Origin: Pseudolysinimonas_A sp049651805
Lineage (GTDB): Bacteria > Actinomycetota > Actinomycetes > Actinomycetales > Microbacteriaceae
Assembly (NCBI RefSeq): GCF_049651805.1
Contig: NZ_JBASCU010000042.1
Location: 15,412-79,411 of the forward strand
Length of the DNA stretch: 64,000 nt
Reading direction: 5' to 3'
Program-made: the position numbers and the translations under genes
Shown here: piece after piece, positions 1-8,817 of the stretch
Position numbering within the stretch: the first letter of the stretch is position 1
How the letters are laid out: every line of letters begins with the position of its first letter
The notes under the pieces: model-generated
Told to the model about the DNA's origin: nothing
Databases searched by the model: none
Seen by the model: only the letters and a program-made list of their open reading frames with translations

Positions 1-114
1 ACCGGCATCGACATCGCCCAGGTGATCAACGCCCGGGTGACGGGTGAAGCCCTCGGGGAGGGGCTCAACACCCCGCCGCGCAAGCCGCGCACGACGAAGC
101 CGCCTACGGCTTAG
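1..114 (+). CDS. C-terminal fragment of an unidentified protein
   Basis: The reading frame is open from the first base and stops with TAG at 112-114. The visible 37 residues start TGIDIAQVINARVTGEALGE and end in a basic, Pro/Thr-rich tail (KPRTTKPPTA). Such a tail is typical of a disordered C-terminus. The gene start lies outside the window, and I do not recognise the family from this piece. It runs in the same direction as the next gene, 53 bases away. Confidence 0.45.
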   Translation, partial: TGIDIAQVINARVTGEALGEGLNTPPRKPRTTKPPTA

Positions 115-167
115 CGCTACCGCACCGGAGAGTCCGGCAAGAGGACGTGTAAAGAAAGCTGGACACG

Positions 168-671
168 GTGTCTGGATTAGTTGACACTCGGGTCATGCCC
201 ACTTCGCCCGCCAATCCCGCAGCCCGCATCCCTCCGCGTTGGGTGGTGCGCGCCGCGTGGGTGATCCACCGGGCGATCTACCGGGTCAGCGGCGGCAAGC
301 GCGGCCTCACCCGCCCGCGACCCGGCCACTATGGGATGCTGCGGCTGCGCACCGTCGGACGGCGCAGCGGCGTCGAGCGGGCCGTCATCCTCGGGTACTA
401 CCTCGAGGGTGACGCTTTCGTGACGATCGCGATGAACGGCTGGGCGGAAGCGCACCCCGGATGGTTCTACAACCTGCGCTCCAACCCGCAGGCGGTCGTC
501 GATCTCGTCGACGGCAGCCGCGAGGTCATCGCGCGCGAAGTGCACGGCGGCGAGCGTCAGCGCCTGTGGGACGGCTTCAACGCCTATGAGCCCGGGGCGA
601 GTCTCGACGACTACTCGGCCCTGCGGTCGACACTCACGCCGGTCGTCGTGCTCGAACCCGTGGCGGCATAG
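168..671 (+). CDS. Ddn-like nitroreductase-family deazaflavin-dependent oxidoreductase
   Basis: A 167-residue protein of the split-barrel family typified by mycobacterial Ddn, which uses reduced F420 to reduce quinones or nitro compounds. The signs are an N-terminal amphipathic region, the segment MLRLRTVGRRSGVERAVIL followed by GYYLEGDAFVTIAMNGWAEAHPGWFYNLRSNPQAVVDL, and a length close to the family norm. The WFYNLRSNP stretch is the recognisable core. The start is uncertain: GTG at 168 has an AAAGAAAG-like stretch upstream, while ATG at 195 would give 158 residues with no clear ribosome site. The substrate cannot be told from sequence. The gene stands alone before the HNH gene. Confidence 0.72.
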   Translation: MSGLVDTRVMPTSPANPAARIPPRWVVRAAWVIHRAIYRVSGGKRGLTRPRPGHYGMLRLRTVGRRSGVERAVILGYYLEGDAFVTIAMNGWAEAHPGWFYNLRSNPQAVVDLVDGSREVIAREVHGGERQRLWDGFNAYEPGASLDDYSALRSTLTPVVVLEPVAA

Positions 672-724
672 TCGCGGACGAAGTCGTCGAGTCCTTCACA
701 GGGTGATTTCGCGGGAGTTCTTGT

Positions 725-736
725 ACTTTCGAAAGT
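725..736. promoter_or_regulatory. 12-bp perfect palindrome upstream of the DUF222/HNH gene
   Basis: ACTTTCGAAAGT is a perfect palindrome 41 bases before the ATG at 777. It may be an operator or part of the promoter region. A GAAAGGA ribosome-binding site follows at 763-769. No regulator can be named. Confidence 0.35.
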
Positions 737-776
737 TTGTTCTCTTGGGGAGGATGGATCTCGAAAGGATTGGTTC

Positions 777-2219
777 ATGACTTCGACTGCTGCTCTGGCG
801 ACCGCTGTTGCGGTGTTGCGGGATGTGCCGCGGTCGGTGTCGGCGTGTCGTTCGGCGTCGGATGCGTCGGTGCTGGAGTGGATGCGGCTCGCCGGTGAGG
901 CGCGGAAACTCGCGGATGCGCATCTTGCGCTCGCGGCGGGGGAGATGGCTCGGCGGTCTGACCCGTCGCTCGGTGGTGCCGGTTTGGCGCGGCGGGAAGG
1001 GGCCCGCACCCCGGAGGAACTCGTGAAGACGCAGACCGGGTCGACCGGTCGGGATGCCGTGGTCGCTCTCAGGGTGGGCCGGCTCGCGCAGGCCGAGGGT
1101 TCGGTGCTCGGGGATGCCGTCACGGCGGGGGTGGTGTCGGTGCCGGCGGCGGAAGCGATTCGTGCCGGGCTTGAGGGGGCCGATGCGCCGCCGGAACTGG
1201 TGGATCAAGCCACCGAGTTGTTGTGCGCTGAGGCCGCGACGCTCGACCCGGATCGGCTGCACAAACGTGCCCGCGAAGTACGGGATGAACTCGATGAGGC
1301 CGGCATCGCGTCCCGGGAGGCGCGTCTGCGGGGGCGGCGATCGCTGCGCCGACTCGAGCTGCGGGATGGGATGAAGCGGCTGATCTGGGATTACGACCCG
1401 CTCACCGCCGGCGTCGTGGACGAGATCTACGACCGGGCCACCTCACCACGACGTGGTGGACCTCGGTTCGTGGATTCGGAGCAGAAAGCCCGGGCCGAAG
1501 CGCTCGAGAAAGATGACCGCACCACCGAGCAGATCGCGTCGGATGCGTTCACCGAACTGCTCCGGCAGGCGGGGAGTCTGCCGACCGATGTGCTGCTGGG
1601 CAAAGGTGCCCCGGCGGTGCGGGTGCTCGTCCCCGCTGCGGACCTGGCCGCCGGCACCGGGCATGGCGTGATCGAAGGCTCCGGTGAAGTGCTCTCGATC
1701 GGGACCGTGCAAGCCCTCGCCTGCAACCAGGGCACCCAGACCGCGCTCCTCGACTCCCTCGGGGATGTGCTCGACCTGGGCCGGGAACAGCGGCTCTACT
1801 CCCGCCATCAGCGTGTGGCCCTCGCGATTCGTGACGGGGGCTGTCTCTGGTCCGGTTGCGAACGACCACCCTCCTGGTGTGAGGCACATCACATCGACCA
1901 CTACGCCCGAGACCACGGCCGCACCGACCTCGCCCGCGGCGTGCTGCTCTGCAAGCACCATCACCTGAAACTGCACAACGAGAACTGGCAGATCCGCCGA
2001 CAAGATGGACGCTACTGGCTCCACCCACCACCCGACCGGCCAGGGCCACCGGTACTGCTGGTCACCAAATCACGAGCCATCCGCGAACACGTGGCGAGGC
2101 GGTCCGACCGATCGGCGACGCCAGGCCGATCGGCGTCGGGGGCAACACACAGCCCCGGAGCGCTCTCAGCAGGCACCGAGCATCCGCCGTCGATGACGGG
2201 CGCGCCAGTGAGTGGCTGA
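777..2219 (+). CDS. DUF222 / 13E12-type HNH endonuclease-like protein
   Basis: A 480-residue member of the actinobacterial 13E12 repeat family. The N-terminal two-thirds (about residues 15-330) is the helical DUF222 domain. A C-terminal HNH motif begins at Cys356 and contains CERPPSWCEAHHIDHY and CKHHHLKLHNENW, so the zinc cysteines and HNH histidines are present. The tail after residue 410 is Pro/Ser-rich and probably disordered. GAAAGGA sits 7 bases before the ATG. The family usually occurs in many copies per genome and is suspected to be mobile or defence-linked; its real function is unproven. It converges with the monooxygenase gene. Confidence 0.88.
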   Translation: MTSTAALATAVAVLRDVPRSVSACRSASDASVLEWMRLAGEARKLADAHLALAAGEMARRSDPSLGGAGLARREGARTPEELVKTQTGSTGRDAVVALRVGRLAQAEGSVLGDAVTAGVVSVPAAEAIRAGLEGADAPPELVDQATELLCAEAATLDPDRLHKRAREVRDELDEAGIASREARLRGRRSLRRLELRDGMKRLIWDYDPLTAGVVDEIYDRATSPRRGGPRFVDSEQKARAEALEKDDRTTEQIASDAFTELLRQAGSLPTDVLLGKGAPAVRVLVPAADLAAGTGHGVIEGSGEVLSIGTVQALACNQGTQTALLDSLGDVLDLGREQRLYSRHQRVALAIRDGGCLWSGCERPPSWCEAHHIDHYARDHGRTDLARGVLLCKHHHLKLHNENWQIRRQDGRYWLHPPPDRPGPPVLLVTKSRAIREHVARRSDRSATPGRSASGATHSPGALSAGTEHPPSMTGAPVSG

Positions 2220-2241
2220 CGGAGTCGTCGGTGGTCGCGAG

Positions 2242-4137
2242 TTATGACGCCTTCACCTGAGCCGTCCGAAGCAGCGGACGAAAGAACGCGGCCAGTTCGT
2301 CGGTCGCCGACAGCGGCAGCACGTGCGAGACGTAGTGGTCGGGCCGCACGACGACGACGACTCCGCCGCGGTCGATGCCGCGCTGGGTGAAGATGTCGTC
2401 GGTCGGTTCGATCGCGAACACCTTCTCGTCGTCGAACAACCGGTGCTTTCCCACCCGCGGCCGGAAGACGGGCGGAACCGTCGTGATGTCGACGTCGGTG
2501 TGCAGCTTCGGGTAGATCACCTTGACGTCGAACCAGGCGTCGGGGTCGGCATCCGCCGGGGTCGCCGCAAGGGGCGAGTCGGGCGAGCTCTCCAGCCAGT
2601 CGGCGAACGTCGCGAGGCGGGCCCGGGAGTCGGGTGCGTCGGCGGCGAACACGTAGATGCGCCACCGCCCGTCCGCAGTGGCCAGATGTCCGAGCTGCAC
2701 GTCGTTGCCGTCGCAGACCCGCCGCACGACGGCGGAGCGGAACCGCTTGCCGACCGGGTAGCCGCTCGCCAGCTCCTGATGGATGTTCTCGCCGACCAGC
2801 ATCGACGGCGCGTACTCGGTCATGAACCCCGCCGGGAACTCGGCGGTGCGCACGTAGAACTCTTCGAGGTACTTCGGGTCGGGTAGATCCTCGGGCTTGG
2901 TCGCCATGAGGGTCGACCACTCCTTGTCGAAATCGATGAGGTTCTGCGCGATCACCTGGCGCTCGGCCGAGTACGTCGACAGCAGTGCCTCCGGGCTGCG
3001 GCCCTCGAGCACGTGGCCGAGCTTCCAGCCGATGTTCCAGCCGTCCTGCATCGAGACGTTCATGCCCTGGCCGGCCTTCGCGCTGTGGGTGTGGCAGGCG
3101 TCGCCCGCGATGAACACGCGCGGGGTCTGGATACCGACGGCCTCCGGCAGCACGTCGTCGAACCGCGAGGTCAGCCGGTGCCCCACTTCGTAGACGCTGT
3201 TCCAGGCGACATCCTTCACGTCGAGCACGTACGGATGCAGGATCTCGTTCGCCTTCGCGATCACCTGCTCGATCGTCGTGGCGCGCACCTTCTTCTCGCG
3301 CCCCTCCTCGACCTCGCCCAGGTCGACGTACATGCGGAACAGGTGACCGCCCTCGCGGGGGATGAGCAGGATGCTGCCGGCCGCCGATTGGATGGCGCAC
3401 TTCATGCGGATGTCGGGGAAGTCGGTCACGGCGAGGACATCCATCACGCCCCAGGCGTGGTTCGCCTGGTCGCCGTCGAGCGTGCAGCCGATCGCCTCCC
3501 GCACGCGGCTGCGAGCACCGTCGCCGCCGACCACGTACTTGGCGCGGATCGTCCGCGGCTCGCGCCGGCTGACATCCGACGAACGGGTGACCGTGACGTG
3601 CACCGGGTAGTCGGGGTCGTCGGTGACCTCGAGGCCGGTGAAGTCCCACCCGTAGTCGGGAGTCATGCGGGTCGGCGAGTTGCGCATCCATTCGGCGAAG
3701 TAGTCGAGCACGCGCGCCTGGTTCACGAGCAGGTGGGGGAACTCGCTGACGCCGTGCTCGTCGTCGATCGCCCGGGCGGCGCGGAGAATGCGCGAGGGGT
3801 TCTCGGGGTCGGGCTTCCAGAACGCCATCTCGGTGATGCGGTAGGCCTCCGCGGTGATGCGGTCGGCGAACCCGAACGCCTGGAAGGTCTCGACGCTGCG
3901 GGCCTGGATGCCGTCGGCCTGCCCGATCTCGAGCCGGCCGTCGCGGCGGTCGATGATGCGGGTGGTGATGCCGGGAAACTGCGCGAGTTGCGCCGCCGCG
4001 ACCATGCCAGCCGGCCCGGCTCCGACGATGAGCACGTCGACGTCGTCGGGCAGCTCGGCGGGGCGGTCGATGCCGGTACCGGCGGCGGGCTGGATGCGGG
4101 GGTCGCCCGAGACGTATCCGTTGTGGTGGAACTGCAT
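2242..4137 (-). CDS. FAD-dependent aromatic hydroxylase, MobA-like (phenol hydroxylase family)
   Basis: A 631-residue class A flavoprotein monooxygenase. The FAD dinucleotide fingerprint GAGPAG is at residues 39-44. A DG motif (VGGDGARSRVREAIG) lies near residue 210 and a GD motif (FIAGDACHTHSAKAGQGMN) near 340. A C-terminal thioredoxin-like domain follows. The N-terminus (MQFHHNGYVSGDPRI) and overall length resemble 3-hydroxybenzoate 4-monooxygenase MobA of Comamonas, as recalled. It probably adds a hydroxyl ortho to an existing phenolic group, using NAD(P)H and O2. It is divergent from the homoprotocatechuate operon, so its product may be the catechol that HpaD opens; that is inference. Phenol or 3-hydroxyphenylacetate are alternative substrates. 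Confidence 0.78.
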   Translation of the reverse strand: MQFHHNGYVSGDPRIQPAAGTGIDRPAELPDDVDVLIVGAGPAGMVAAAQLAQFPGITTRIIDRRDGRLEIGQADGIQARSVETFQAFGFADRITAEAYRITEMAFWKPDPENPSRILRAARAIDDEHGVSEFPHLLVNQARVLDYFAEWMRNSPTRMTPDYGWDFTGLEVTDDPDYPVHVTVTRSSDVSRREPRTIRAKYVVGGDGARSRVREAIGCTLDGDQANHAWGVMDVLAVTDFPDIRMKCAIQSAAGSILLIPREGGHLFRMYVDLGEVEEGREKKVRATTIEQVIAKANEILHPYVLDVKDVAWNSVYEVGHRLTSRFDDVLPEAVGIQTPRVFIAGDACHTHSAKAGQGMNVSMQDGWNIGWKLGHVLEGRSPEALLSTYSAERQVIAQNLIDFDKEWSTLMATKPEDLPDPKYLEEFYVRTAEFPAGFMTEYAPSMLVGENIHQELASGYPVGKRFRSAVVRRVCDGNDVQLGHLATADGRWRIYVFAADAPDSRARLATFADWLESSPDSPLAATPADADPDAWFDVKVIYPKLHTDVDITTVPPVFRPRVGKHRLFDDEKVFAIEPTDDIFTQRGIDRGGVVVVVRPDHYVSHVLPLSATDELAAFFRPLLRTAQVKAS

Positions 4138-4161
4138 CCGGTGCTCCTCGCTACGTTGCGC

Positions 4162-4202
4162 TTGCTCTCGAAGACAGATCGTATATGATTTCGGATACCG
4201 AT
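4162..4202 (+). promoter_or_regulatory. Promoter and putative FCD-type operator of the homoprotocatechuate operon
   Basis: TTGCTC (4162-4167), a 16-base gap and TATGAT (4184-4189) form a plausible sigma-70-like promoter for the rightward operon. An imperfect inverted repeat, ATCGTAT (4178-4184) with ATACCGAT (4195-4202), overlaps the -10 box. That placement suits repression by the GntR/FCD regulator encoded at 5678. The region is shared with the divergent hydroxylase gene. Confidence 0.5.
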
Positions 4203-4220
4203 TCTACGACGAGGATGTCC

Positions 4221-5681
4221 ATGACTGGCAAGACCGAAGTCGCGAACGCTCTCACCCGGCCGGGCAAGGTCATCGCGCTGCACCTCAACTACCCGTCGCG
4301 CATCGCGCAGCGCGGGAGCACGCCCGAGCAGCCTTCCTACTTTCTCAAGCCCTCGACCTCGGTCGCCGCGTCGGGCGACGCGTTGGAGCGTCCCGCGGGC
4401 ACGGAGTTGCTCGCGTTCGAGGGCGAGATCGCCCTCGTCATCGGTCGCACGGCGCGTCGGGTGACGCCCGACGAGGGGTGGGCTGCCGTCGCGGGCGTCA
4501 CCGCAGCAAACGACTTCGGGGTCTACGACCTCCGCTGGGCCGACAAGGGGTCCAATCTTCGCTCGAAGGGCGGCGATGGTTTCACGCCGCTCGGGCCGGC
4601 CGTGATCCCCGCCGAAGGTCTCGACCCGGCCGACCTCCGCATCCGCACCTGGGTCAACGGGAAGCTGGTTCAAGACGACACCTCCACCGAACTGGTGTTC
4701 CCGTTCGGACGGCTCGTCGCCGACCTCTCCCAGCTCATCACCCTCGAGGCGGGTGACGTGATTCTCACCGGCACGCCGGCGGGCTCGAGCGTCGTCGGCC
4801 CCGGCGACGTCGTCGAGGTCGAGGTCGACGCTCCCCAGGCACCCGGCGCTCCGAGCACGGGACGCCTCGTCACGCCGATCACCGACGGGTCGCAGCCGCT
4901 CGCCGAGTACGGAGCGCGGCCCAGGATCGACGACCTGCAACGCGCCGAGGCGTGGGGGAGCCGGGCGGCGGCGGGTCTGCCGGCCGAGTTCGACCTCGAC
5001 GACGAGTTGCGTGCCCAGCTCGCAAGCGTGAGCACCGCGACCCTCAGCTCGCAGTTGCGCAAGCGCGGCTACGACGACGTGTCGATCGACGGGGTGCACT
5101 CCAACCAGCCGGGGGCCCGGCTCGTCGGTCGGGCTCGCACCCTGCGGTTCGTGCCGTTCCGACCCGACCTGTTCGCCGACCACGGCGGCGGGTTCAACGC
5201 TCAGAAGCGCGCGTTCGACACGCTCGGTGCGGGCGACATCCTCGTCATCGAGGCGCGCGGCGTGACCACCACGGGGACCGTCGGCGACATCCTCGCCCTG
5301 CGCGCGCAGATGCTCGGTGCGGTTGGCATCGTGACGGACGGCGGCATCCGTGACTTCACCACGGTCGCCGAGCTCGGCATTCCGAGCTTCTCGGCCGGCC
5401 CACACCCCGCGGTGCTCGGCCGGCGTCACGTTCCCTGGGAGACGGACGGGACGGTCGCGTGTGGTGGCGCGACCGTCCAACCCGGGGATGTCATCGTCGG
5501 CGACGACGACGGCGTGCTCGTGATCCCCCCGCACCTCGTGCGCGAGGTCGTCGCCGACGCGATCGAGCAGGAGCGCGAGGAGCGTTTCATCGCCGAGCAG
5601 GTCGCCGGTGGCGCCTCGGTGAAGGGGCTCTACCCGATGAACGCCGAGTGGCGGGCCCGCTACGAGGAGTGGACCGAATGA
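4221..5681 (+). CDS. Fumarylacetoacetate hydrolase domain fused to an RraA-like aldolase domain
   Basis: A 486-residue two-domain protein. Residues about 1-225 are a FAH-fold domain with the metal-binding pattern FEGEIALVIG and a conserved AANDFGVYD segment, as in HpaG-type decarboxylase/isomerases. Residues about 245-486 are an RraA-type domain, with QMLGAVGIVTDGGIRD carrying the key Arg. RraA-like enzymes cleave pyruvate aldols or decarboxylate oxaloacetate. The fusion may do two late steps of homoprotocatechuate breakdown (inference). I chose ATG 4221, with GAGG just upstream, because an earlier in-frame ATG at 4185 lies inside the predicted -10 box. It overlaps the regulator gene by ATGA. 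Confidence 0.78.
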   Translation: MTGKTEVANALTRPGKVIALHLNYPSRIAQRGSTPEQPSYFLKPSTSVAASGDALERPAGTELLAFEGEIALVIGRTARRVTPDEGWAAVAGVTAANDFGVYDLRWADKGSNLRSKGGDGFTPLGPAVIPAEGLDPADLRIRTWVNGKLVQDDTSTELVFPFGRLVADLSQLITLEAGDVILTGTPAGSSVVGPGDVVEVEVDAPQAPGAPSTGRLVTPITDGSQPLAEYGARPRIDDLQRAEAWGSRAAAGLPAEFDLDDELRAQLASVSTATLSSQLRKRGYDDVSIDGVHSNQPGARLVGRARTLRFVPFRPDLFADHGGGFNAQKRAFDTLGAGDILVIEARGVTTTGTVGDILALRAQMLGAVGIVTDGGIRDFTTVAELGIPSFSAGPHPAVLGRRHVPWETDGTVACGGATVQPGDVIVGDDDGVLVIPPHLVREVVADAIEQEREERFIAEQVAGGASVKGLYPMNAEWRARYEEWTE

Positions 5682-6352
5682 CCGACACCGTCACCACCTC
5701 AGCGCCGAGCAAGTCGCAGCAGGCCTACGCCTGGATCAAGGCCAAGATCGCCGACGGCACCTATGTGTCGGGCTACCGCCTCGTGCTCGGCACGATCGCG
5801 AAAGAGCTCGGCGTCAGTGTCGTGCCGGTGCGCGAGGCGATCCGGCTACTCGAGTCGGAGGGGCTCGTCACGTTCGAGCGCAACGTCGGGGCCCAGGTGG
5901 CGCTGCTGGATGAAGACGAGTACGTCAGCACGATGCAGGTTCTGAGCATCGTCGAGGGTGCGGCGACCGCGCTCTCGGCCCGCAAGGTCGGGCCCGACGA
6001 GATCGCCGGGGCGCGCGCGATCAACGACCGGATGAAGGCGACGCTCGCCGACTTCCAGCCGCACCACTTCACCGACCTCAACCTCGAGTTCCACTCGGTG
6101 CTGTTCGAGTCCTGCCCCAACCCGCACCTGCTCGACCTCGTGCACCGGGGCTGGGCACGCCTGCGGGTGCTGCGTGACAGCTCCTTCAGTTTCGTGCCCG
6201 GCCGTGCCGCGGAGTCGGTGCGCGAGCACGACGAGATCCTCGACCTCATCGAGGCCGGCGCACCCGCCCTCGACATCGAGCTCGCCGCTCGAGCCCATCG
6301 CGCCCGAACCCTCGACGCGGTGGTGGCCTACCAGGCCGCCCACCGCCACTGA
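5678..6352 (+). CDS. GntR-family transcriptional regulator with FCD ligand domain
   Basis: A 224-residue regulator. A winged-helix DNA-binding domain spans about residues 10-75, with the typical ELGVSVVPVREAIRLLESEG helix-turn-helix. A helical FCD effector domain follows at about 80-215. FCD metal ligands are suggested by the LNLEFHSVLFE histidine and later histidines in REHDEI and RAHRAR. The ATG overlaps the stop of the FAH-RraA gene. Its position inside the operon and the inverted repeat at 4178-4202 suggest it represses this operon and responds to a pathway acid. Confidence 0.85.
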   Translation: MTDTVTTSAPSKSQQAYAWIKAKIADGTYVSGYRLVLGTIAKELGVSVVPVREAIRLLESEGLVTFERNVGAQVALLDEDEYVSTMQVLSIVEGAATALSARKVGPDEIAGARAINDRMKATLADFQPHHFTDLNLEFHSVLFESCPNPHLLDLVHRGWARLRVLRDSSFSFVPGRAAESVREHDEILDLIEAGAPALDIELAARAHRARTLDAVVAYQAAHRH

Positions 6353-6361
6353 AAGGACCCC

Positions 6362-7309
6362 ATGCGCTACCGCACCGACCCCTCCCAGCTGCGCGGCTCG
6401 ATCGTGCCGCTCATGACCCCGTTCACCGACGACGGAGCCGTCGATCACCTCAGCCTCGCCAACCTCGTCGAGTGGCAGCTCGCCAGCGGTACGCACGGCG
6501 TCTCGATCGGCGGGTCGACCGGCGAGCCCGGTGCGCAGAGCGTCGAAGAGCGGATCGCCGCCATCACGACGGTCGCCGAGACGGTCGCCGACCGCGTGCC
6601 GGTCGTCGTCGGCACCGGCACGGCGCAGTTGCACGAGACCATCGAGCTGACGGCCGCTGCGGTCGAGCTGGGTATCGACGCGTCGCTGATCATCACGCCG
6701 TACTACTCGCGCCCGACGCAGGAGGCGCTCTACGTCTGGTACCGCACGGTCGCCGCCGAGTTCCCCGACCTGCCGATCATCGCCTACAACGTGCCCTCGC
6801 GGACCGCCGTCGACATCGCTCCCGAGACGGTCGCGCGGCTCTACCGCGACGTTCCCAACTTCGTCGGTATCAAAGAGACCACGAAAGACTTCGAGCACTT
6901 CTCGCGCGTCATCCAGCTCTGTGGTCGCGACCTCATCGTCTGGTCCGGCATCGAGCTGTTGTGCCTCCCGCTGCTCGCGCTCGGCGGAGCCGGATTCCTC
7001 AGCGCCACCGCGAACATCGCACCGGCAGCGCACGCCCGCATGTTCGAGTTGTGGGAGGCCGGTGACCTCGAGGGCGCTCGCGAGATCCACTACGGGCTCC
7101 ACCCCCTCGTCGACCTGCTGTTCGTCGAGACCAACCCCGCGCCCGGCAAGTGGGTGCTCGAGCACCAGGGCCTCATCCGCTCGGGCTTCGTGCGACCGCC
7201 GCTGATCACACCGACGGACGCCGGGCTGGCGAAGATCCGCGCCCTCCTCGCCGAGGGTGAGCAGTACCTGACGCCCACCGGCGACTTCTCGATCGGAGCC
7301 CGCGCATGA
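6362..7309 (+). CDS. DapA / N-acetylneuraminate lyase family class I aldolase
   Basis: A 315-residue (beta/alpha)8 barrel of the dihydrodipicolinate synthase family. It has the GGSTGEPGAQS pyruvate-carboxylate motif, Tyr142 in AYNVPSRT and Schiff-base Lys171 in GIKETTKD. Such enzymes add or remove pyruvate at a carbonyl. In this operon it could replace HpaI, splitting the C7 intermediate into pyruvate and succinic semialdehyde (inference). A true lysine-pathway DapA is less likely given the neighbours. GAAAGGA precedes the ATG, and the stop overlaps the hpaE start. Confidence 0.82.
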   Translation: MRYRTDPSQLRGSIVPLMTPFTDDGAVDHLSLANLVEWQLASGTHGVSIGGSTGEPGAQSVEERIAAITTVAETVADRVPVVVGTGTAQLHETIELTAAAVELGIDASLIITPYYSRPTQEALYVWYRTVAAEFPDLPIIAYNVPSRTAVDIAPETVARLYRDVPNFVGIKETTKDFEHFSRVIQLCGRDLIVWSGIELLCLPLLALGGAGFLSATANIAPAAHARMFELWEAGDLEGAREIHYGLHPLVDLLFVETNPAPGKWVLEHQGLIRSGFVRPPLITPTDAGLAKIRALLAEGEQYLTPTGDFSIGARA

Positions 7310-8802
7310 CCACCCACCACGTTCCCGCGGGACTGCCCACGAGCATCCAGCACTACATCGACGGAGCGTTCGTCGACAGCGTCGATGGCGGCACCTTCGA
7401 CGTTCTCGACCCGGTGTCGAACCAGACCTATGTGAAAGCAGCCGCCGGCCAGAAGGCCGACATCGACCTCGCGGTCGCCGCCGCGACCCGTGCTTTCAAA
7501 GAAGGCCCGTGGCCGCGGATGAAGCCGCGTGACCGCGCGCGCATCCTCAACAAGGTGGCGGATGCCGTGGAGGCCCAGGACGCGCACCTGGCGGAGTTCG
7601 AGACTTTCGACACGGGACTACCGATCACCCAGGCGCTGGGGCAGGCGCAGCGGGCGGCCGAGAACTTCCGGTTCTTCGCCGACCTGATCGTGGCCCAGGC
7701 CGACGACACCTACAAGGTGCCGGGAGCTCAGGTCAACTACGTCAATCGCAAGCCGATCGGCGTCGCCGGGCTCATCACCCCGTGGAACACGCCCTTCATG
7801 CTCGAGAGCTGGAAGCTCGCGCCCGCCCTGGCATCCGGCTGCACCGTCGTGCTCAAGCCGGCCGAGTTCACGCCGCTCTCGGCGAGCCTCTGGGCGGCGA
7901 TCTTCGAGGAGGCCGCGCTGCCGCAGGGCGTCTTCAACCTCGTCAACGGGCTCGGCGAAGAGGCGGGCGACGCGCTGGTGAAGCATCCCGGCGTGCCGCT
8001 CATCTCGTTCACCGGCGAAAGCCGCACCGGGCAGATCATCTTCGGCAACGCGGCACCCATGCTCAAGGGGCTGTCGATGGAGCTCGGCGGCAAGAGTCCC
8101 GCCGTGGTCTTCGCCGACGCCGACCTCGATGCCGCGATCGACTCCACGCTGTTCGGGGTGTTCTCGCTGAACGGCGAGCGCTGCACGGCCGGCAGCCGCA
8201 TCCTCGTCGAACGCCCCATCTACGACGAGTTCGTCGAGCGCTACGCGGCGCGGGCGGCGAACATCGTCGTCGGCGACCCGCACGACCCCGCGACCGAGGT
8301 CGGGGCGCTCGTGCATCCCGAGCACTTCGAGAAGGTCATGAGCTACGTCGAGATCGGCAAGTCGGAGGGTCGACTGGTCGCCGGTGGCGGCCGGCCCGAG
8401 GGACTGCCGACCGGCAACTACGTCGCGCCGACCGTCTTCGTCGACGTCGCCCCCGATGCGCGGATCTTCCAGGAGGAGATCTTCGGACCGGTCGTCGCGA
8501 TCACCCCGTTCGACTCCGACGAGGAGGCGCTCGAGCTCGCCAACGGCGTGCGCTACGGACTCGCGGCCTACATCTGGACCAACGACCTCAAGCGCGCGCA
8601 CTCGTTCGCGCAGAGCGTCGAGGCCGGCATGGTCTGGCTCAACTCGCACAACGTGCGCGACCTGCGCACCCCGTTCGGCGGCGTCAAGGCCTCGGGCCTC
8701 GGCCACGAGGGTGGTTACCGTTCGATCGACTTCTACACCGACTCGCAAGCCGTGCACATCACGCTCGGCGCCGTCCACACCCCCCGCTTCGGCGCGGCCT
8801 GA
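7306..8802 (+). CDS. hpaE: 5-carboxymethyl-2-hydroxymuconate semialdehyde dehydrogenase
   Basis: A 498-residue NAD-dependent aldehyde dehydrogenase of normal length. The catalytic residues are visible: Glu259 in MELGGKSP and Cys293 in NGERCTAGS. The coenzyme-binding stretch is ITPWNTPFMLESWKLAPAL. It lies directly before hpaD, which makes the ring-cleavage semialdehyde that HpaE oxidises. The ATG overlaps the upstream stop by four bases, so translation is probably coupled. Sequence alone does not exclude another semialdehyde, but the neighbour makes the assignment strong. Confidence 0.88.
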   Translation: MTTHHVPAGLPTSIQHYIDGAFVDSVDGGTFDVLDPVSNQTYVKAAAGQKADIDLAVAAATRAFKEGPWPRMKPRDRARILNKVADAVEAQDAHLAEFETFDTGLPITQALGQAQRAAENFRFFADLIVAQADDTYKVPGAQVNYVNRKPIGVAGLITPWNTPFMLESWKLAPALASGCTVVLKPAEFTPLSASLWAAIFEEAALPQGVFNLVNGLGEEAGDALVKHPGVPLISFTGESRTGQIIFGNAAPMLKGLSMELGGKSPAVVFADADLDAAIDSTLFGVFSLNGERCTAGSRILVERPIYDEFVERYAARAANIVVGDPHDPATEVGALVHPEHFEKVMSYVEIGKSEGRLVAGGGRPEGLPTGNYVAPTVFVDVAPDARIFQEEIFGPVVAITPFDSDEEALELANGVRYGLAAYIWTNDLKRAHSFAQSVEAGMVWLNSHNVRDLRTPFGGVKASGLGHEGGYRSIDFYTDSQAVHITLGAVHTPRFGAA

Positions 8803-8817
8803 TCCAGGAGATTGACG

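Noticed and set aside
3723..5534. 603-residue leftward open frame across the divergent promoter
   Set aside because: It runs through the hydroxylase/FAH-RraA promoter and both coding regions; composition is typical of a shadow frame.
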